From contig JAFSJW010000016.1 in NCBI GenBank assembly GCA_017449265.1, positions 1 through 55,730 of the forward strand: a stretch of DNA of 55,730 nucleotides, read 5' to 3'. Source of the stretch: Treponema sp. (lineage in GTDB: Bacteria; Spirochaetota; Spirochaetia; Treponematales; Treponemataceae). How positions within the stretch are numbered: the stretch's first letter is position 1; the number at the start of each line of letters is the position of its first letter. A program made the position numbers and the translations under genes. The notes below the pieces were generated by a model, which did no database searches, was not told the DNA's origin, and was given only the letters and a program-made list of their open reading frames with translations. Positions 1-7,815 of the stretch are shown one piece after another.

Positions 1-128
1 AGGAAATAAGGCTTTCCTATGCTCAAAAGAGGACGGACATACTGGGTCTTATCGACATAGACACAACCTTTGCGTCTGATTTCCTCAAATGACTGTATTC
101 CAATCGGAAGGTTTCGTTTTTCGCTCAT
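1..128 (-). CDS. AAA-ATPase-like protein, N-terminal fragment at window edge
   Basis: The start codon is at 126-128 on the minus strand and the gene runs off the left edge, so only about 42 residues are visible. They include LPIGIQSFEEIRRKG followed by YVDKTQYV, which is the typical opening of the AAA-ATPase-like/PDDEXK_9 (DUF1703) family, common in spirochaetes and Bacteroidetes. The ATPase core and C-terminal nuclease-like domain would lie outside the window. Its cellular role is not established. The family call rests on the opening motif only. Confidence 0.6.
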   Translation of the reverse strand, partial: MSEKRNLPIGIQSFEEIRRKGCVYVDKTQYVRPLLSIGKPYF

Positions 129-221
129 AGAAAAAGTATACCATAAAATTGAATATGAGTATTAGAACTGTGATGTTTTTATACTTTTGGTAGAAGATGA
201 AAATGTTCAGGCTGGAATTTC

Positions 222-428
222 TTACCTAAGCTGGTCTATGTCTTCCCATGAAAGTCCTGTTCCAGGAGAAAGTTCTGAACAAGACGGAATTTGCTCCTGA
301 ACGGCAGCTTCAGCATGGCATGATGAGGCTTTTTCCTGTTTTTGCAAAAGAAACATCATAAAATCAAGAGCTTCCTTCTGTGCTTCCGGAGTAAGTGAAT
401 TGTAAACTTTGGCTACTGATTCTGGCAT
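222..428 (-). CDS. Small DUF2281-like protein, possible antitoxin-type
   Basis: This 68-residue protein has a helical N-terminus (VYNSLTPEAQKEALDFMMFL) like DUF2281/VapB-type small proteins, whose pattern is a leucine-rich helix ending in LDFMxFLxxK. The C-terminus (LSWEDIDQLR) resembles the tail of small antitoxin-like proteins. A GGAG ribosome binding site lies five bases before the ATG. No toxin gene is adjacent: the next gene in the same direction is the AAA-ATPase-like gene about 90 bp away. Function is uncertain. Confidence 0.5.
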   Translation of the reverse strand: MPESVAKVYNSLTPEAQKEALDFMMFLLQKQEKASSCHAEAAVQEQIPSCSELSPGTGLSWEDIDQLR

Positions 429-549
429 ATTTTCTCCGAATTTTGATTCTAAACATCAGAGCTACAGTTGTCAACTTTTTCGCCACGAACATACTGAGTT
501 TATTTAAAACAATCTCCAAATTCGTTAGAATAAAAAATGAGGTATGAAC

Positions 550-1044
550 ATGAACGAAAAAGAAGAAATTCTTGATTTGCTGCGCGAAAACGCACGCCTT
601 TCTGTGGAAGACATCTCCGCTATGACAAAAAAAACACCGGACGAAGTAAAATCAATCATAAAATCCCTTGAGGACGAAGGCGTTATCCTGAAATACGCCG
701 CAATCATCAACCCAGAGAAAGATGACTCTGTTAAAGACAAAGTTCTGGCAGAAATTGAGATTCAGTGCCAGCCTGAGCGCGAGCACGGTTTTGACGCGCT
801 TGCGGAGCGAATTTATCGATTCCCGCAGGTAAAATCCCTTTACTTGATGAGCGGCGGATATGACCTGAAAGTTGTGATTGAGGGCGACAGCCTCAAAGAA
901 GTCGCTGGGTTTGTTTCAAGCAAACTTTCTACGCTCAATGGCGTTCGTTCCACAAAGACTCATTTTCTGCTCAAAAAATACAAGGAGAACGATGTTCTTT
1001 ATGTTGAGGACGAATCAGACCGCCGTGAAGGTGTAATGGCGTAA
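550..1044 (+). CDS. Lrp/AsnC family transcriptional regulator
   Basis: This protein of about 164 residues has an N-terminal winged helix-turn-helix (residues about 1-55, with LLRENARLSVEDISAMT and the recognition-helix region VKSIIKSLEDEGVI) and a C-terminal RAM/AsnC effector domain (YLMSGGYDLKVVIEG, then VRSTKTHFLLKKYK). Such proteins regulate amino-acid metabolism and bind small effectors. An ATG at 544 is also in frame, but the ATGAGG ribosome binding site ends at 542, which suits the ATG at 550 better. A PLP aminotransferase lies 3 kb downstream on the same strand. A regulatory link to it is only a guess. Confidence 0.85.
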   Translation: MNEKEEILDLLRENARLSVEDISAMTKKTPDEVKSIIKSLEDEGVILKYAAIINPEKDDSVKDKVLAEIEIQCQPEREHGFDALAERIYRFPQVKSLYLMSGGYDLKVVIEGDSLKEVAGFVSSKLSTLNGVRSTKTHFLLKKYKENDVLYVEDESDRREGVMA

Positions 1045-1144
1045 GAACCTGCTGATGGTTTTGCAAATTGGTGCGTAAAACTCACTTTCTTTTTATTTTA
1101 TCGATGATTAAAATACTTCTAAAATAAAGTTTTAGGAGTTTTTT

Positions 1145-1552
1145 ATGAAAAAGTTTATGGCTTTGCTTGCGGCGGGATTTTTGGCGTTGTCCTTTGTTGG
1201 GTGCAGCGGTGGCTCTGATAGCAGTTCAAGCTCATCCAGCAACAGCGGACAGACAACAACCACAGGAACCGCAACCTTTACTGGAGCTGGATTTGGCGGA
1301 ACTATAAAACTTGATTACAATGCAGACGGCACTTACCTGATGACATGGACAACAGGTTCTTACTCCACAAACAAAGGAAAAGGAACTTACACACTCACCG
1401 GTACTTTTGATAACGGCACAATCCACCAGCATCAGACGCATTCGTCGAATACGCTTAATACAGGTTGGGTTGAAGAAGTAGAAGATAATGAGCTCGTGGT
1501 TACAAACGGCACATTCCAGGCAGTTGGCAGCACTTTCACAAAAACTAAATAA
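1145..1552 (+). CDS. Small Ser/Gly/Thr-rich lipoprotein
   Basis: This 135-residue exported protein begins with a lipoprotein signal peptide (MKKFMALLAAGFLALSFVGC) with the acylated cysteine at residue 20. A Ser/Gly linker follows, then a beta-rich C-terminal domain with many Gly, Thr and Asn residues. It probably sits in a membrane facing the periplasm or surface. No catalytic motif is visible. An AGGAG ribosome binding site precedes the ATG and a strong terminator follows, so it is probably monocistronic. Confidence 0.8.
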   Translation: MKKFMALLAAGFLALSFVGCSGGSDSSSSSSSNSGQTTTTGTATFTGAGFGGTIKLDYNADGTYLMTWTTGSYSTNKGKGTYTLTGTFDNGTIHQHQTHSSNTLNTGWVEEVEDNELVVTNGTFQAVGSTFTKTK

Positions 1553-1578
1553 TCTGCAACTTATCAGATTTTGAGCTA

Positions 1579-1610
1579 AAGTCCGTCTGATTTTTCAGGC
1601 GGACTTTTTT
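1579..1610 (+). terminator. Intrinsic terminator after the small lipoprotein gene
   Basis: An AAGTCCGTCTGA arm pairs with TCAGGCGGACTT (one G-T pair) across a short T loop and runs into six T residues. It starts 27 bp after the lipoprotein stop codon. Confidence 0.85.
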
Positions 1611-1643
1611 ACAATAGAATATTCAAAAATCCTATGGTATAGT

Positions 1644-2261
1644 ATGCAAAGACCGACAGAAAAAATCACATCACGCATCCTAACAATTCTCGTTTTCAGC
1701 ATCCTTGATTTTTGTACCGCCACATTTTTTCAGGACATTCTGACAGCACCGCTTTTCTTTGACACGATTTTTATGATTGCCGCTCTTTTCACTTTCGGTT
1801 CGGTGGCTGCATTTTTTGAATATGTGATTTTTATCAGCCTGATTTGCGCAAAACTTTTCGTTCTGTACGGACAGACCGACTATGTGTATCTTTACACGAT
1901 TTCTGCCCTTACAATAATCGTCGTGACATGGCTTTTTGTCCGCAAGAAGGAAAATCTGAAAAAAGGCGTGAACCTTACTTTCCTCTATATTTTGACTGCT
2001 TCTATCATTGCAGGACTTGCCTGTTCCGTTGTTTCGGGCTTCATCAGTTACTTTACATACAACCTGAATCAAAAAGACTGGACTTTCGACCAGATTATCT
2101 ATGCTTTCAACGGAGAGCAGTTTGACTTTCTTGCATCTTCCATTCTTGGAAGAATCCCAGTAATTATCTTGGACAGGATAATCACCACTTTCGCAGGTTT
2201 CGGAATCTTCAAACTTCATACTCGTATAATGTCGCATGGGGGGGGTACAGGCGTTGAGTGA
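1644..2261 (+). CDS. Integral membrane protein upstream of a histidine kinase
   Basis: This 205-residue protein has about five or six hydrophobic segments (roughly residues 10-35, 38-60, 64-80, 82-100, 112-135, 165-195) and few polar loops. The topology resembles small sensory or ECF-S-type membrane domains, but I recognise no family. No ribosome binding site is evident. It ends in a G8 tract that also lies at an in-frame start of the following kinase frame. Changing that tract by one base (eight to seven G) would fuse the two reading frames. It may act as the membrane sensor for the adjacent two-component pair, which is inference. Confidence 0.65.
   Translation: MQRPTEKITSRILTILVFSILDFCTATFFQDILTAPLFFDTIFMIAALFTFGSVAAFFEYVIFISLICAKLFVLYGQTDYVYLYTISALTIIVVTWLFVRKKENLKKGVNLTFLYILTASIIAGLACSVVSGFISYFTYNLNQKDWTFDQIIYAFNGEQFDFLASSILGRIPVIILDRIITTFAGFGIFKLHTRIMSHGGGTGVE
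2238..2245 (+). repeat. G8 homopolymer at the membrane-protein/kinase junction
   Basis: Eight consecutive G residues lie 16 bp before the end of the membrane-protein gene and directly after the ATG at 2236, which is in the kinase frame. With seven or ten G residues the membrane-protein frame would read straight into the kinase. Poly-G tracts of this length are slippage-prone, and Treponema pallidum uses poly-G tracts for expression variation. Confidence 0.7.
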
Positions 2262-2280
2262 AATTCTCGCACAAAATTCC

Positions 2281-3237
2281 ATGAAAAGATTCCTTCGATT
2301 GCTCGTAATTTCTGCTCTTCTCTCATTTTCCTGCTGTTACGCAGACAGCGCGCAGGAAGATTTGAGCCGCCCAAATCAAATTTATGAAAATGCAAACTCT
2401 CAAAAATCCGCCCTTTCAAATGAAGAAATAATCTTGCAGCTAAAAGAGAAAAACCGCGAGCTTGAAGAGACGCACCAGAAATTATTCAGTTATTTCATGT
2501 GGCTCATCGCGACGATTTTGGGCGGGGCTGTTATCCTTGTCCTCCTGAATGTTCGGGAAAACAAGCACAAGAATAAAATCATCTATAATTCGGAACAATT
2601 TCTGCAACATTCGATTCAGGTGCAGGAATCGGAGCGGCGGCGAATCAGTCAGGAGTTGCATGATTCTGTGGCTCAGAGCCTTCGATATGTCTCCCTTCTT
2701 GCCGAAGGTCTTTCCGACAAGGTAACGGCGCAAAAAATCATCGCAATTCAGAACGAGAACATCAAGAATATCCGTAATCTCTGCTACAACCTTACGCCGC
2801 CCGTAATCACAGGAAGCAACATGATTCCGCTGATTGCGCTCTTGGGGCAGAAGATTTTTGATACCGAGAATTCGGACTTTCAGTTCCGCGTTGTGTGCGA
2901 GCCGTCAGTTGATTTTGCGAATCTGAACGGCGATGAGCTGATGAATATTTACAGAATCGTGCAGGAAGCATTGCAGAATATCCAGAAACATGCACAGGCT
3001 TCTGAAGCAACGGTGTTCTTCAAGAAGAATGAGCCAAAATCGCTTAAAATAATAATTACTGATGACGGCTGTGGCATGAGCGAGAGCCTTATTTCTCAGA
3101 TAAACGACGATGGGGGCAATATTGAGCCAATGCACTTTGGGCTGAGGAACATTTTTGAGCGTGCAAAACTTATCGGTGGTTCAGTGACATATTTTTCCGA
3201 GGAAGGATTTGGTACTTGGATTACAGTGGAGATTTAG
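2281..3237 (+). CDS. Sensor histidine kinase, NarL/HisKA_3 type
   Basis: From this start the protein has 318 residues. A signal-like hydrophobic segment (1-20) is followed by a short extracytoplasmic region with a helical stretch, a transmembrane helix (about 68-90), a HisKA_3 dimerisation domain with the phosphoacceptor histidine at about residue 127 (RISQELHDSVAQ), and an HATPase_c domain with an N-box (YRIVQEALQNIQKHA) and a G-box (DDGCGM). The alternative start at 2236 would add 15 residues. Neither start has a convincing ribosome binding site. The response regulator follows after 3 bp, so the pair is co-transcribed. Confidence 0.88.
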   Translation: MKRFLRLLVISALLSFSCCYADSAQEDLSRPNQIYENANSQKSALSNEEIILQLKEKNRELEETHQKLFSYFMWLIATILGGAVILVLLNVRENKHKNKIIYNSEQFLQHSIQVQESERRRISQELHDSVAQSLRYVSLLAEGLSDKVTAQKIIAIQNENIKNIRNLCYNLTPPVITGSNMIPLIALLGQKIFDTENSDFQFRVVCEPSVDFANLNGDELMNIYRIVQEALQNIQKHAQASEATVFFKKNEPKSLKIIITDDGCGMSESLISQINDDGGNIEPMHFGLRNIFERAKLIGGSVTYFSEEGFGTWITVEI

Positions 3238-3240
3238 AAA

Positions 3241-3858
3241 ATGGAAAAGACTTTTTACATAATTGATGACCACGAGCTTTTGAGGCTTGGAACTTCTTCA
3301 TATATCGAAAAAAATTCCAGCTGGAAAAGTCTTGGAAGCTCTGCCGATTCCAAGAAAGCTCTCTGTGACTTGGAGCAGTTTGCCAGCGACGGCAATCTTC
3401 CTGCCGTTGTTATTTCCGACCTGAACTTTTACGGCGCGGACACAGGCTTTGACCTTGTGAGTCAAATGCACGAGCTGTACCCTGAGCTTAGAATAATCGT
3501 GTATTCGATGTTTTTTGCTCCTGAAATCGTGCAGAATACGATTGAGAGCGGTGCGTGCGGCTATGTCTCAAAAAATGCGTCGTCGGACGAGCTTCTTTTG
3601 TGCATGGAAAAAGTTCTGGGTGGCGAACTTTTTGTTCAGAGTGAGCTGCAGAAAAAGGTTGAGCAGTTCAATTCATTTACGGACGCGCTTACCCGCCGCG
3701 AAAAAGAAGTGATGGGTTTGCTTCTCCGCCAATTTTCCAATGACAAGATTGCGGACACGCTTTGCATCAAAAAGCGTGCCGTAGAGAATTATATTTCAAG
3801 AATTTACGAAAAGACTGGAATCAATGACAAAAGCGAGCTGATTAAGCGATTCGGCTAG
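3241..3858 (+). CDS. LuxR/NarL family response regulator
   Basis: This 205-residue protein has an N-terminal receiver domain with acidic residues IIDDH near the start and the phosphoacceptor aspartate at about residue 60 (VVISDLNF). The C-terminal LuxR-type helix-turn-helix is seen in LTRREKEVMGLLLRQFSNDK through KKRAVENYISRIYEKTG. It is the cognate partner of the kinase encoded 3 bp upstream. Target genes cannot be read from the sequence. The local membrane protein and the phosphorelay pair probably form one transcription unit. Confidence 0.9.
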   Translation: MEKTFYIIDDHELLRLGTSSYIEKNSSWKSLGSSADSKKALCDLEQFASDGNLPAVVISDLNFYGADTGFDLVSQMHELYPELRIIVYSMFFAPEIVQNTIESGACGYVSKNASSDELLLCMEKVLGGELFVQSELQKKVEQFNSFTDALTRREKEVMGLLLRQFSNDKIADTLCIKKRAVENYISRIYEKTGINDKSELIKRFG

Positions 3859-3935
3859 CAGATTTCCCTCGCAAAAGAAAAAATACTTCCAAAATCTTCT
3901 ATAATATTCTAAAATAGCTGCTGTGGAGGTGTACA

Positions 3936-4205
3936 ATGATTTATGGGTACATTACGCTCGCAGATGAAACGGAAATTGTGCATACAGAATTGCTAGAGCG
4001 CAATGGCGAAAAATATGTTGAAGTGCATTTTGAGCGTCCGGTTTTTGGTGGTTTTAAATCAGCCCGTTGCGAGTTACCTTCATACAAATGGCTTTTTAAT
4101 GATGGATTTTCTGATGAAGAAATAGCTTTCTTTACAGAATTGTTGCATCACAATGCTCACACGATTTTTGAATTTGCTGCAAATGGGGGAAGCCAAGTTG
4201 CCTAG
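3936..4205 (+). CDS. Hypothetical protein, 89 residues
   Basis: A GGAGG ribosome binding site sits 6 bases before the ATG, which supports translation. The protein is soluble and acidic, predicted as beta strands followed by helices. A possible fold is a small beta sheet (MIYGYITLADETEIVHTELL), a mid segment FERPVFGGFKSARCELPS, and a C-terminal helix (FSDEEIAFFTELLHHNAHTI). I do not recognise a family. It lies 23 bp before the aminotransferase start and could be co-transcribed with it. Confidence 0.6.
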   Translation: MIYGYITLADETEIVHTELLERNGEKYVEVHFERPVFGGFKSARCELPSYKWLFNDGFSDEEIAFFTELLHHNAHTIFEFAANGGSQVA

Positions 4206-4228
4206 CATTTTCAAAATAGGAAGTGAAA

Positions 4229-5392
4229 ATGAATGATAGACCAGATAAATTTTCAAAATCAATGATGAACATTCCGCCAAGCGGAATCCGTAAATTTTTC
4301 GAAATGCTAATCGGGCATGACGATGTGATTTCACTTTCGGTGGGAGAGCCTGACTTTCCTACCCCGTGGGTCATCCGCGAGGAAGCATACTACCATCTTG
4401 AAAAGGGACACACATCCTACACGTCGAACTGGGGTCTGATAGAGCTTCGGGAAGAAATTGCCAGATACATGGAACGCTACGGAATGTTCTACAATCCCAA
4501 GAACGAGATTCTTATCACCGTGGGCGCAAGTGAGGGCGTAGACGCTGTTCTTCGCGCCATTCTGAATCCGGGCGACGAGATAATCGTTGCGCAGCCCTGC
4601 TATGTGAACTACACGCCGCTTGCGGAGCTGACACAGGCAAATGTCGTGCCGATTGATTCAAGCGTGAACGGTTACTACCCGACTGCGGAGCAAATCAAGG
4701 CCGCAATCACGCCAAAGACAAAAGCACTTATGATGTGCAGCCCGAACAATCCTACAGGAACAATGATTCCAAAATCGGAGCTGGAGAAAATAGCAAAAAT
4801 CATTTCTGAGAACAAAATCTGGTGCATCTCGGACGAAATCTACTGCGAGCTGGTATACGACGGGGCAGAACATGTTTCCATCGGAAGTTTTCCTGGCATG
4901 AAGGATTACGCCATAATTCTGAACGGATTCTCAAAATCTTTCGCAATGACAGGCTGGCGAATCGGTTGGATTTCTGCGCCGTCAGACCTTTTGGGTCAAA
5001 TCGTTAAGCTCCACGGCTACAACACAATCTGCGCCCCTATTTTCAGCCAGTACGCCGCTATTGAGGGACTCAGGCACGGCTGGAAAGATGTTGAGAAAAT
5101 GCGCGTCTCATACCAGCAGCGGCGGAACTTGATGTACAAGGCATTCTGCGACATGAACCTTCCCGTCCCGGAACCGACGGGCGCGTTCTATATGTTCCCC
5201 GATATTTCGTCAACCGGGCTTACGTCTGAGGAATTCGCAATGCAGCTGTTCCAAAAACACAATGTCGCCGTCGTTCCCGGAAGCGTGTTCGGGCTGGGCG
5301 GAGAAGGTCATATCCGCTGCTGCTACGCCACTAGCATAGAAAAAATCAAAATCGCTTTGGACAAAATAAAAGAATTCGTTAATGAATTGTGA
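4229..5392 (+). CDS. PLP-dependent aminotransferase, class I/II
   Basis: This 387-residue fold-type I enzyme has the PLP Schiff-base lysine at about residue 236 (NGFSKSFAMTGWRIGW), the PLP-phosphate and ring contacts SDEIY and NNPTG, and the substrate arginine near the C-terminus (GHIRCCYA). The family interconverts amino acids and 2-oxo acids, for example aspartate or aromatic aminotransferases, and the substrate cannot be fixed from sequence. The ATG at 4229 follows AGGAAG at good spacing. A GTG six bases earlier is in frame but less likely. The convergent arginase gene lies across a shared terminator. Confidence 0.9.
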   Translation: MNDRPDKFSKSMMNIPPSGIRKFFEMLIGHDDVISLSVGEPDFPTPWVIREEAYYHLEKGHTSYTSNWGLIELREEIARYMERYGMFYNPKNEILITVGASEGVDAVLRAILNPGDEIIVAQPCYVNYTPLAELTQANVVPIDSSVNGYYPTAEQIKAAITPKTKALMMCSPNNPTGTMIPKSELEKIAKIISENKIWCISDEIYCELVYDGAEHVSIGSFPGMKDYAIILNGFSKSFAMTGWRIGWISAPSDLLGQIVKLHGYNTICAPIFSQYAAIEGLRHGWKDVEKMRVSYQQRRNLMYKAFCDMNLPVPEPTGAFYMFPDISSTGLTSEEFAMQLFQKHNVAVVPGSVFGLGGEGHIRCCYATSIEKIKIALDKIKEFVNEL

Positions 5393-5397
5393 TTTTT

Positions 5398-5437
5398 GGC
5401 GGTGGTTTTAATGCGATTGCGCTACTAAACCACCGCC
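5398..5437. terminator. Bidirectional terminator between aminotransferase and arginase
   Basis: A perfect 11-bp stem (GGCGGTGGTTT with AAACCACCGCC) separates the convergent 3' ends. A T run precedes it on the plus strand, and T residues in the arm give partial U-tracts in both directions. Confidence 0.75.
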
Positions 5438-5441
5438 AGGC

Positions 5442-6350
5442 TCAGAATATTTTCTCGCCAAGAAGACGCGCCACCAAATCCACGGCAAATGAGGCAGTTC
5501 TGTTACGCACATCAAGAACAGGATTCACCTCAACGATTTCCGCTGACCTGACCATTCCCGAATCGCACATTTCTTCCATTAAAAGAAGAGCTTCCCTGTT
5601 CGTCATTCCAGCCGGGAGCTGATAGCCAGTTCCGGGCGCGTACATGGGGTCAAGAGAGTCCATGTCGAACGAAACATGAACAGCCTGAACATTCCTGCGG
5701 AAAAATGACAGAACCTGGCGCACAACCTCGTTGAATCCCTGACGGTCAATATCCGTCATTGTGAACGCAGTCACGCCAGCTTCGCGCATAAGCTTTTTCT
5801 CGCCAGCATCCAAATCGCGCAGCCCCACATAGCAGATATTGTGCGGGTCAAGTTTGCGCCCCGCAAAGTACAAGTTCGTAAGTTCGGGAAGGCCATAGCC
5901 GCATGAAGCAGAAAGGCACTCACCGTGAATGTTTCCGCTCGGGGAAGTCTCCGCCGTGTTGAAATCTCCGTGCGCATCAACATACAAAACGCCAAACTTA
6001 GTATCCGTCTTTCTGTAAGCCGCCGCAAGCCCCGCAATAGAGCCAAGCGCAATAGAATGGTCTCCGCCTATGATAAGCGGAAAATCTCCGGAAGAAACAG
6101 CCCGCTCCACTTCCTCCGCAAGCTGCTCATTCGCGCTAACAATCGGGCTAAGATATTTTGCCCGCGGATTTTCAATCGGCTCATATTCCTGCGGATTTAT
6201 GTGAATAGGAGAGAAATATTTTTTGATTTTATGCCCAAGCCCTTCAAGCCGTCCTTTCAACCCCGCAAGCCGCACGGCGGAAGGTCCCATGTCAGAACCA
6301 TGTCTGCTCGCGCCAAAATCAAGCGGCATCTCAAGAATATGTATGTTCAT
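5442..6350 (-). CDS. Arginase/agmatinase family ureohydrolase
   Basis: This 302-residue manganese ureohydrolase has the ligand motifs GGDHS (His98), DAHGD (Asp125, His127, Asp129) and SFDMDSLDP (Asp229, Asp231). Enzymes of this family hydrolyse arginine to ornithine and urea or act on related guanidino compounds. The motif SFDMDSLDP and the length favour arginase. A GGAGG ribosome binding site supports the ATG at 6350 over an upstream in-frame start. It lies 63 bp after the amino-acid ABC transporter genes on the same strand, which suggests uptake and breakdown of arginine or a related amino acid. Confidence 0.88.
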   Translation of the reverse strand: MNIHILEMPLDFGASRHGSDMGPSAVRLAGLKGRLEGLGHKIKKYFSPIHINPQEYEPIENPRAKYLSPIVSANEQLAEEVERAVSSGDFPLIIGGDHSIALGSIAGLAAAYRKTDTKFGVLYVDAHGDFNTAETSPSGNIHGECLSASCGYGLPELTNLYFAGRKLDPHNICYVGLRDLDAGEKKLMREAGVTAFTMTDIDRQGFNEVVRQVLSFFRRNVQAVHVSFDMDSLDPMYAPGTGYQLPAGMTNREALLLMEEMCDSGMVRSAEIVEVNPVLDVRNRTASFAVDLVARLLGEKIF

Positions 6351-6413
6351 TCTAACCTCCGCGAATTTGTCATTCTGACACGAATGTGTCACTTAGCTCA
6401 GCATAACAAAAAT

Positions 6414-7139
6414 TCACAAAATAGCATTCAAAAACTGATTCAGCCTCTCGGACTTCGGATGCGAAAAGATTTCATCTGGAGTTCCCTGCTCAGAAATCAC
6501 TCCGTAGTCCATGAAAAGAATCCTTGTGGCAACTTCCCGCGCAAACGCCATCTCGTGCGTAACGCAAATCATCGTAATTCCATCGTCGGCAAGCTCTTTC
6601 ATCAGACTCAGAACTTCGCCCACCATCTCAGGATCAAGCGCGCTCGTCGGCTCATCGAACAGAATCACGCTAGGATTCATCGCAAGACTTCGGACAATCG
6701 CAATACGCTGTTTCTGACCGCCCGAAAGACTGCTCGGGTACGAGTCCGCCTTGTCAGAAAGGTTTATTCGCTCCAAAAGCTCCATCGCCTTGTCCTTCGC
6801 CTCCGTTTTCGTCAGTTTTTTTAGCTGGACGGGGGCAAGCATTATGTTCTGGAGAACAGTCAGGTGCGGGAAAAGATTAAAATGCTGGAACACCATGCCC
6901 ATATTTTGGCGGATTTTGTTTATATCGCAATTTTTGTCAAGAATATTCTTGCCTTCAAAAAAGATTTCGCCAGAAGTCGGTTTTTCCAGAAGATTCAAGC
7001 AACGGAGAAAAGTTGATTTTCCTCCACCGCTCGGCCCGATTATAACGATTTTTTCACCGCGCTCAAATTTCTCTGAGATTCCTTTCAGTATAGTAATACC
7101 GTCATTGAATCGTTTTACAAGATTTCTCACTTCTATCAT
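6414..7139 (-). CDS. Polar amino-acid ABC transporter ATP-binding protein
   Basis: This 241-residue ATPase carries Walker A (GPSGGGKST), the Q-loop region ([11 protein letters not shown]), the signature LSGGQKQR, Walker B ([13 protein letters not shown]) and the switch histidine (VTHEM). The pattern is that of GlnQ/HisP-type importers. The start at 7139 begins [11 protein letters not shown], the usual first strand, and overrides a much longer upstream frame. Only 2 bp separate it from the permease stop, so the three transporter genes form one operon. Confidence 0.92.
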   Translation of the reverse strand: MIEVRNLVKRFNDGITILKGISEKFERGEKIVIIGPSGGGKSTFLRCLNLLEKPTSGEIFFEGKNILDKNCDINKIRQNMGMVFQHFNLFPHLTVLQNIMLAPVQLKKLTKTEAKDKAMELLERINLSDKADSYPSSLSGGQKQRIAIVRSLAMNPSVILFDEPTSALDPEMVGEVLSLMKELADDGITMICVTHEMAFAREVATRILFMDYGVISEQGTPDEIFSHPKSERLNQFLNAIL

Positions 7140-7141
7140 TT

Positions 7142-7813
7142 TTACCGCCTTTTTGATTTTGAAAGCCGCTTTTCCACGAGCAAGAAAAGGTTTGTAAGAC
7201 CGAGCGTAAGGATAAGATAAATCGCGGCACAAGAAAGAAGCGGAATCCATGCGTTGTATGTTGCATTCCTTATATTGTCGCACGATTTTTGTAAATCAAC
7301 CACGGCAATAAAACTCGCAACGGAAGTTTCTTTTATAAGAGTGATGAATTCTGATGCATAAGTAGGAAGAACGATTCTAACCGCCTGAGGAAGAATTATA
7401 TGCCGCATTGTCTGCGCCCAGGAAAGTCCCAGCGAACGCCCTGCTTCCATCTGACCAGCCTCCACGCTTTGTATTCCAGAACGGAAAATCTCAGTGCAGT
7501 ATGCCCCTGAATTTATTCCGAAAGCAATTATTGCCACAAGAATTGCATTTCCCACACCAAGCGGCGCGAAAATGACAAAATAAAAAATCATAAGCTGGGT
7601 GGCCATCGGAACGCCACGGATTATAGTCGTGTAGATTTCAGAAAATGCACGCAAAAAATATGATTTTGAGATTTTGCATAAGGCAAGAATGCAGCCAACT
7701 ACCGTTCCGATTGCGATGGCACAGATTGCAATCAGAAGCGTGGTTCCGAGTCCTTGCGGAATAAGAACCCACCGCCCGTTTGCAATCATTGTGTTGTAAA
7801 ATTTTTCTATCAT
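7142..7813 (-). CDS. Amino-acid ABC transporter permease, HisM/GlnP type
   Basis: This 223-residue inner-membrane permease has about five transmembrane helices. The EAA cytoplasmic loop is visible as [20 protein letters not shown], which docks on the ATPase. [14 protein letters not shown] is characteristic of the polar amino-acid uptake family (HEQRO/TIGR01726). It lies 2 bp after the binding protein and 2 bp before the ATPase. A homodimer would form the channel because no second permease gene is present. Confidence 0.92.
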   Translation of the reverse strand: MIEKFYNTMIANGRWVLIPQGLGTTLLIAICAIAIGTVVGCILALCKISKSYFLRAFSEIYTTIIRGVPMATQLMIFYFVIFAPLGVGNAILVAIIAFGINSGAYCTEIFRSGIQSVEAGQMEAGRSLGLSWAQTMRHIILPQAVRIVLPTYASEFITLIKETSVASFIAVVDLQKSCDNIRNATYNAWIPLLSCAAIYLILTLGLTNLFLLVEKRLSKSKRR

Positions 7814-7815
7814 TT

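Noticed and set aside
222..428. Complete toxin-antitoxin system
   Set aside because: Only the small antitoxin-like protein is visible; no toxin gene is adjacent.
1680..2282. 200-residue minus-strand frame opposite the membrane protein
   Set aside because: No ribosome binding site, no domain, and it lies antisense to a gene with coherent membrane helices.
5925..6824. A 299-residue plus-strand protein opposite arginase and the ATPase
   Set aside because: Very Arg/His/Asn-rich frame overlapping two well-supported genes on the other strand; shadow of these.
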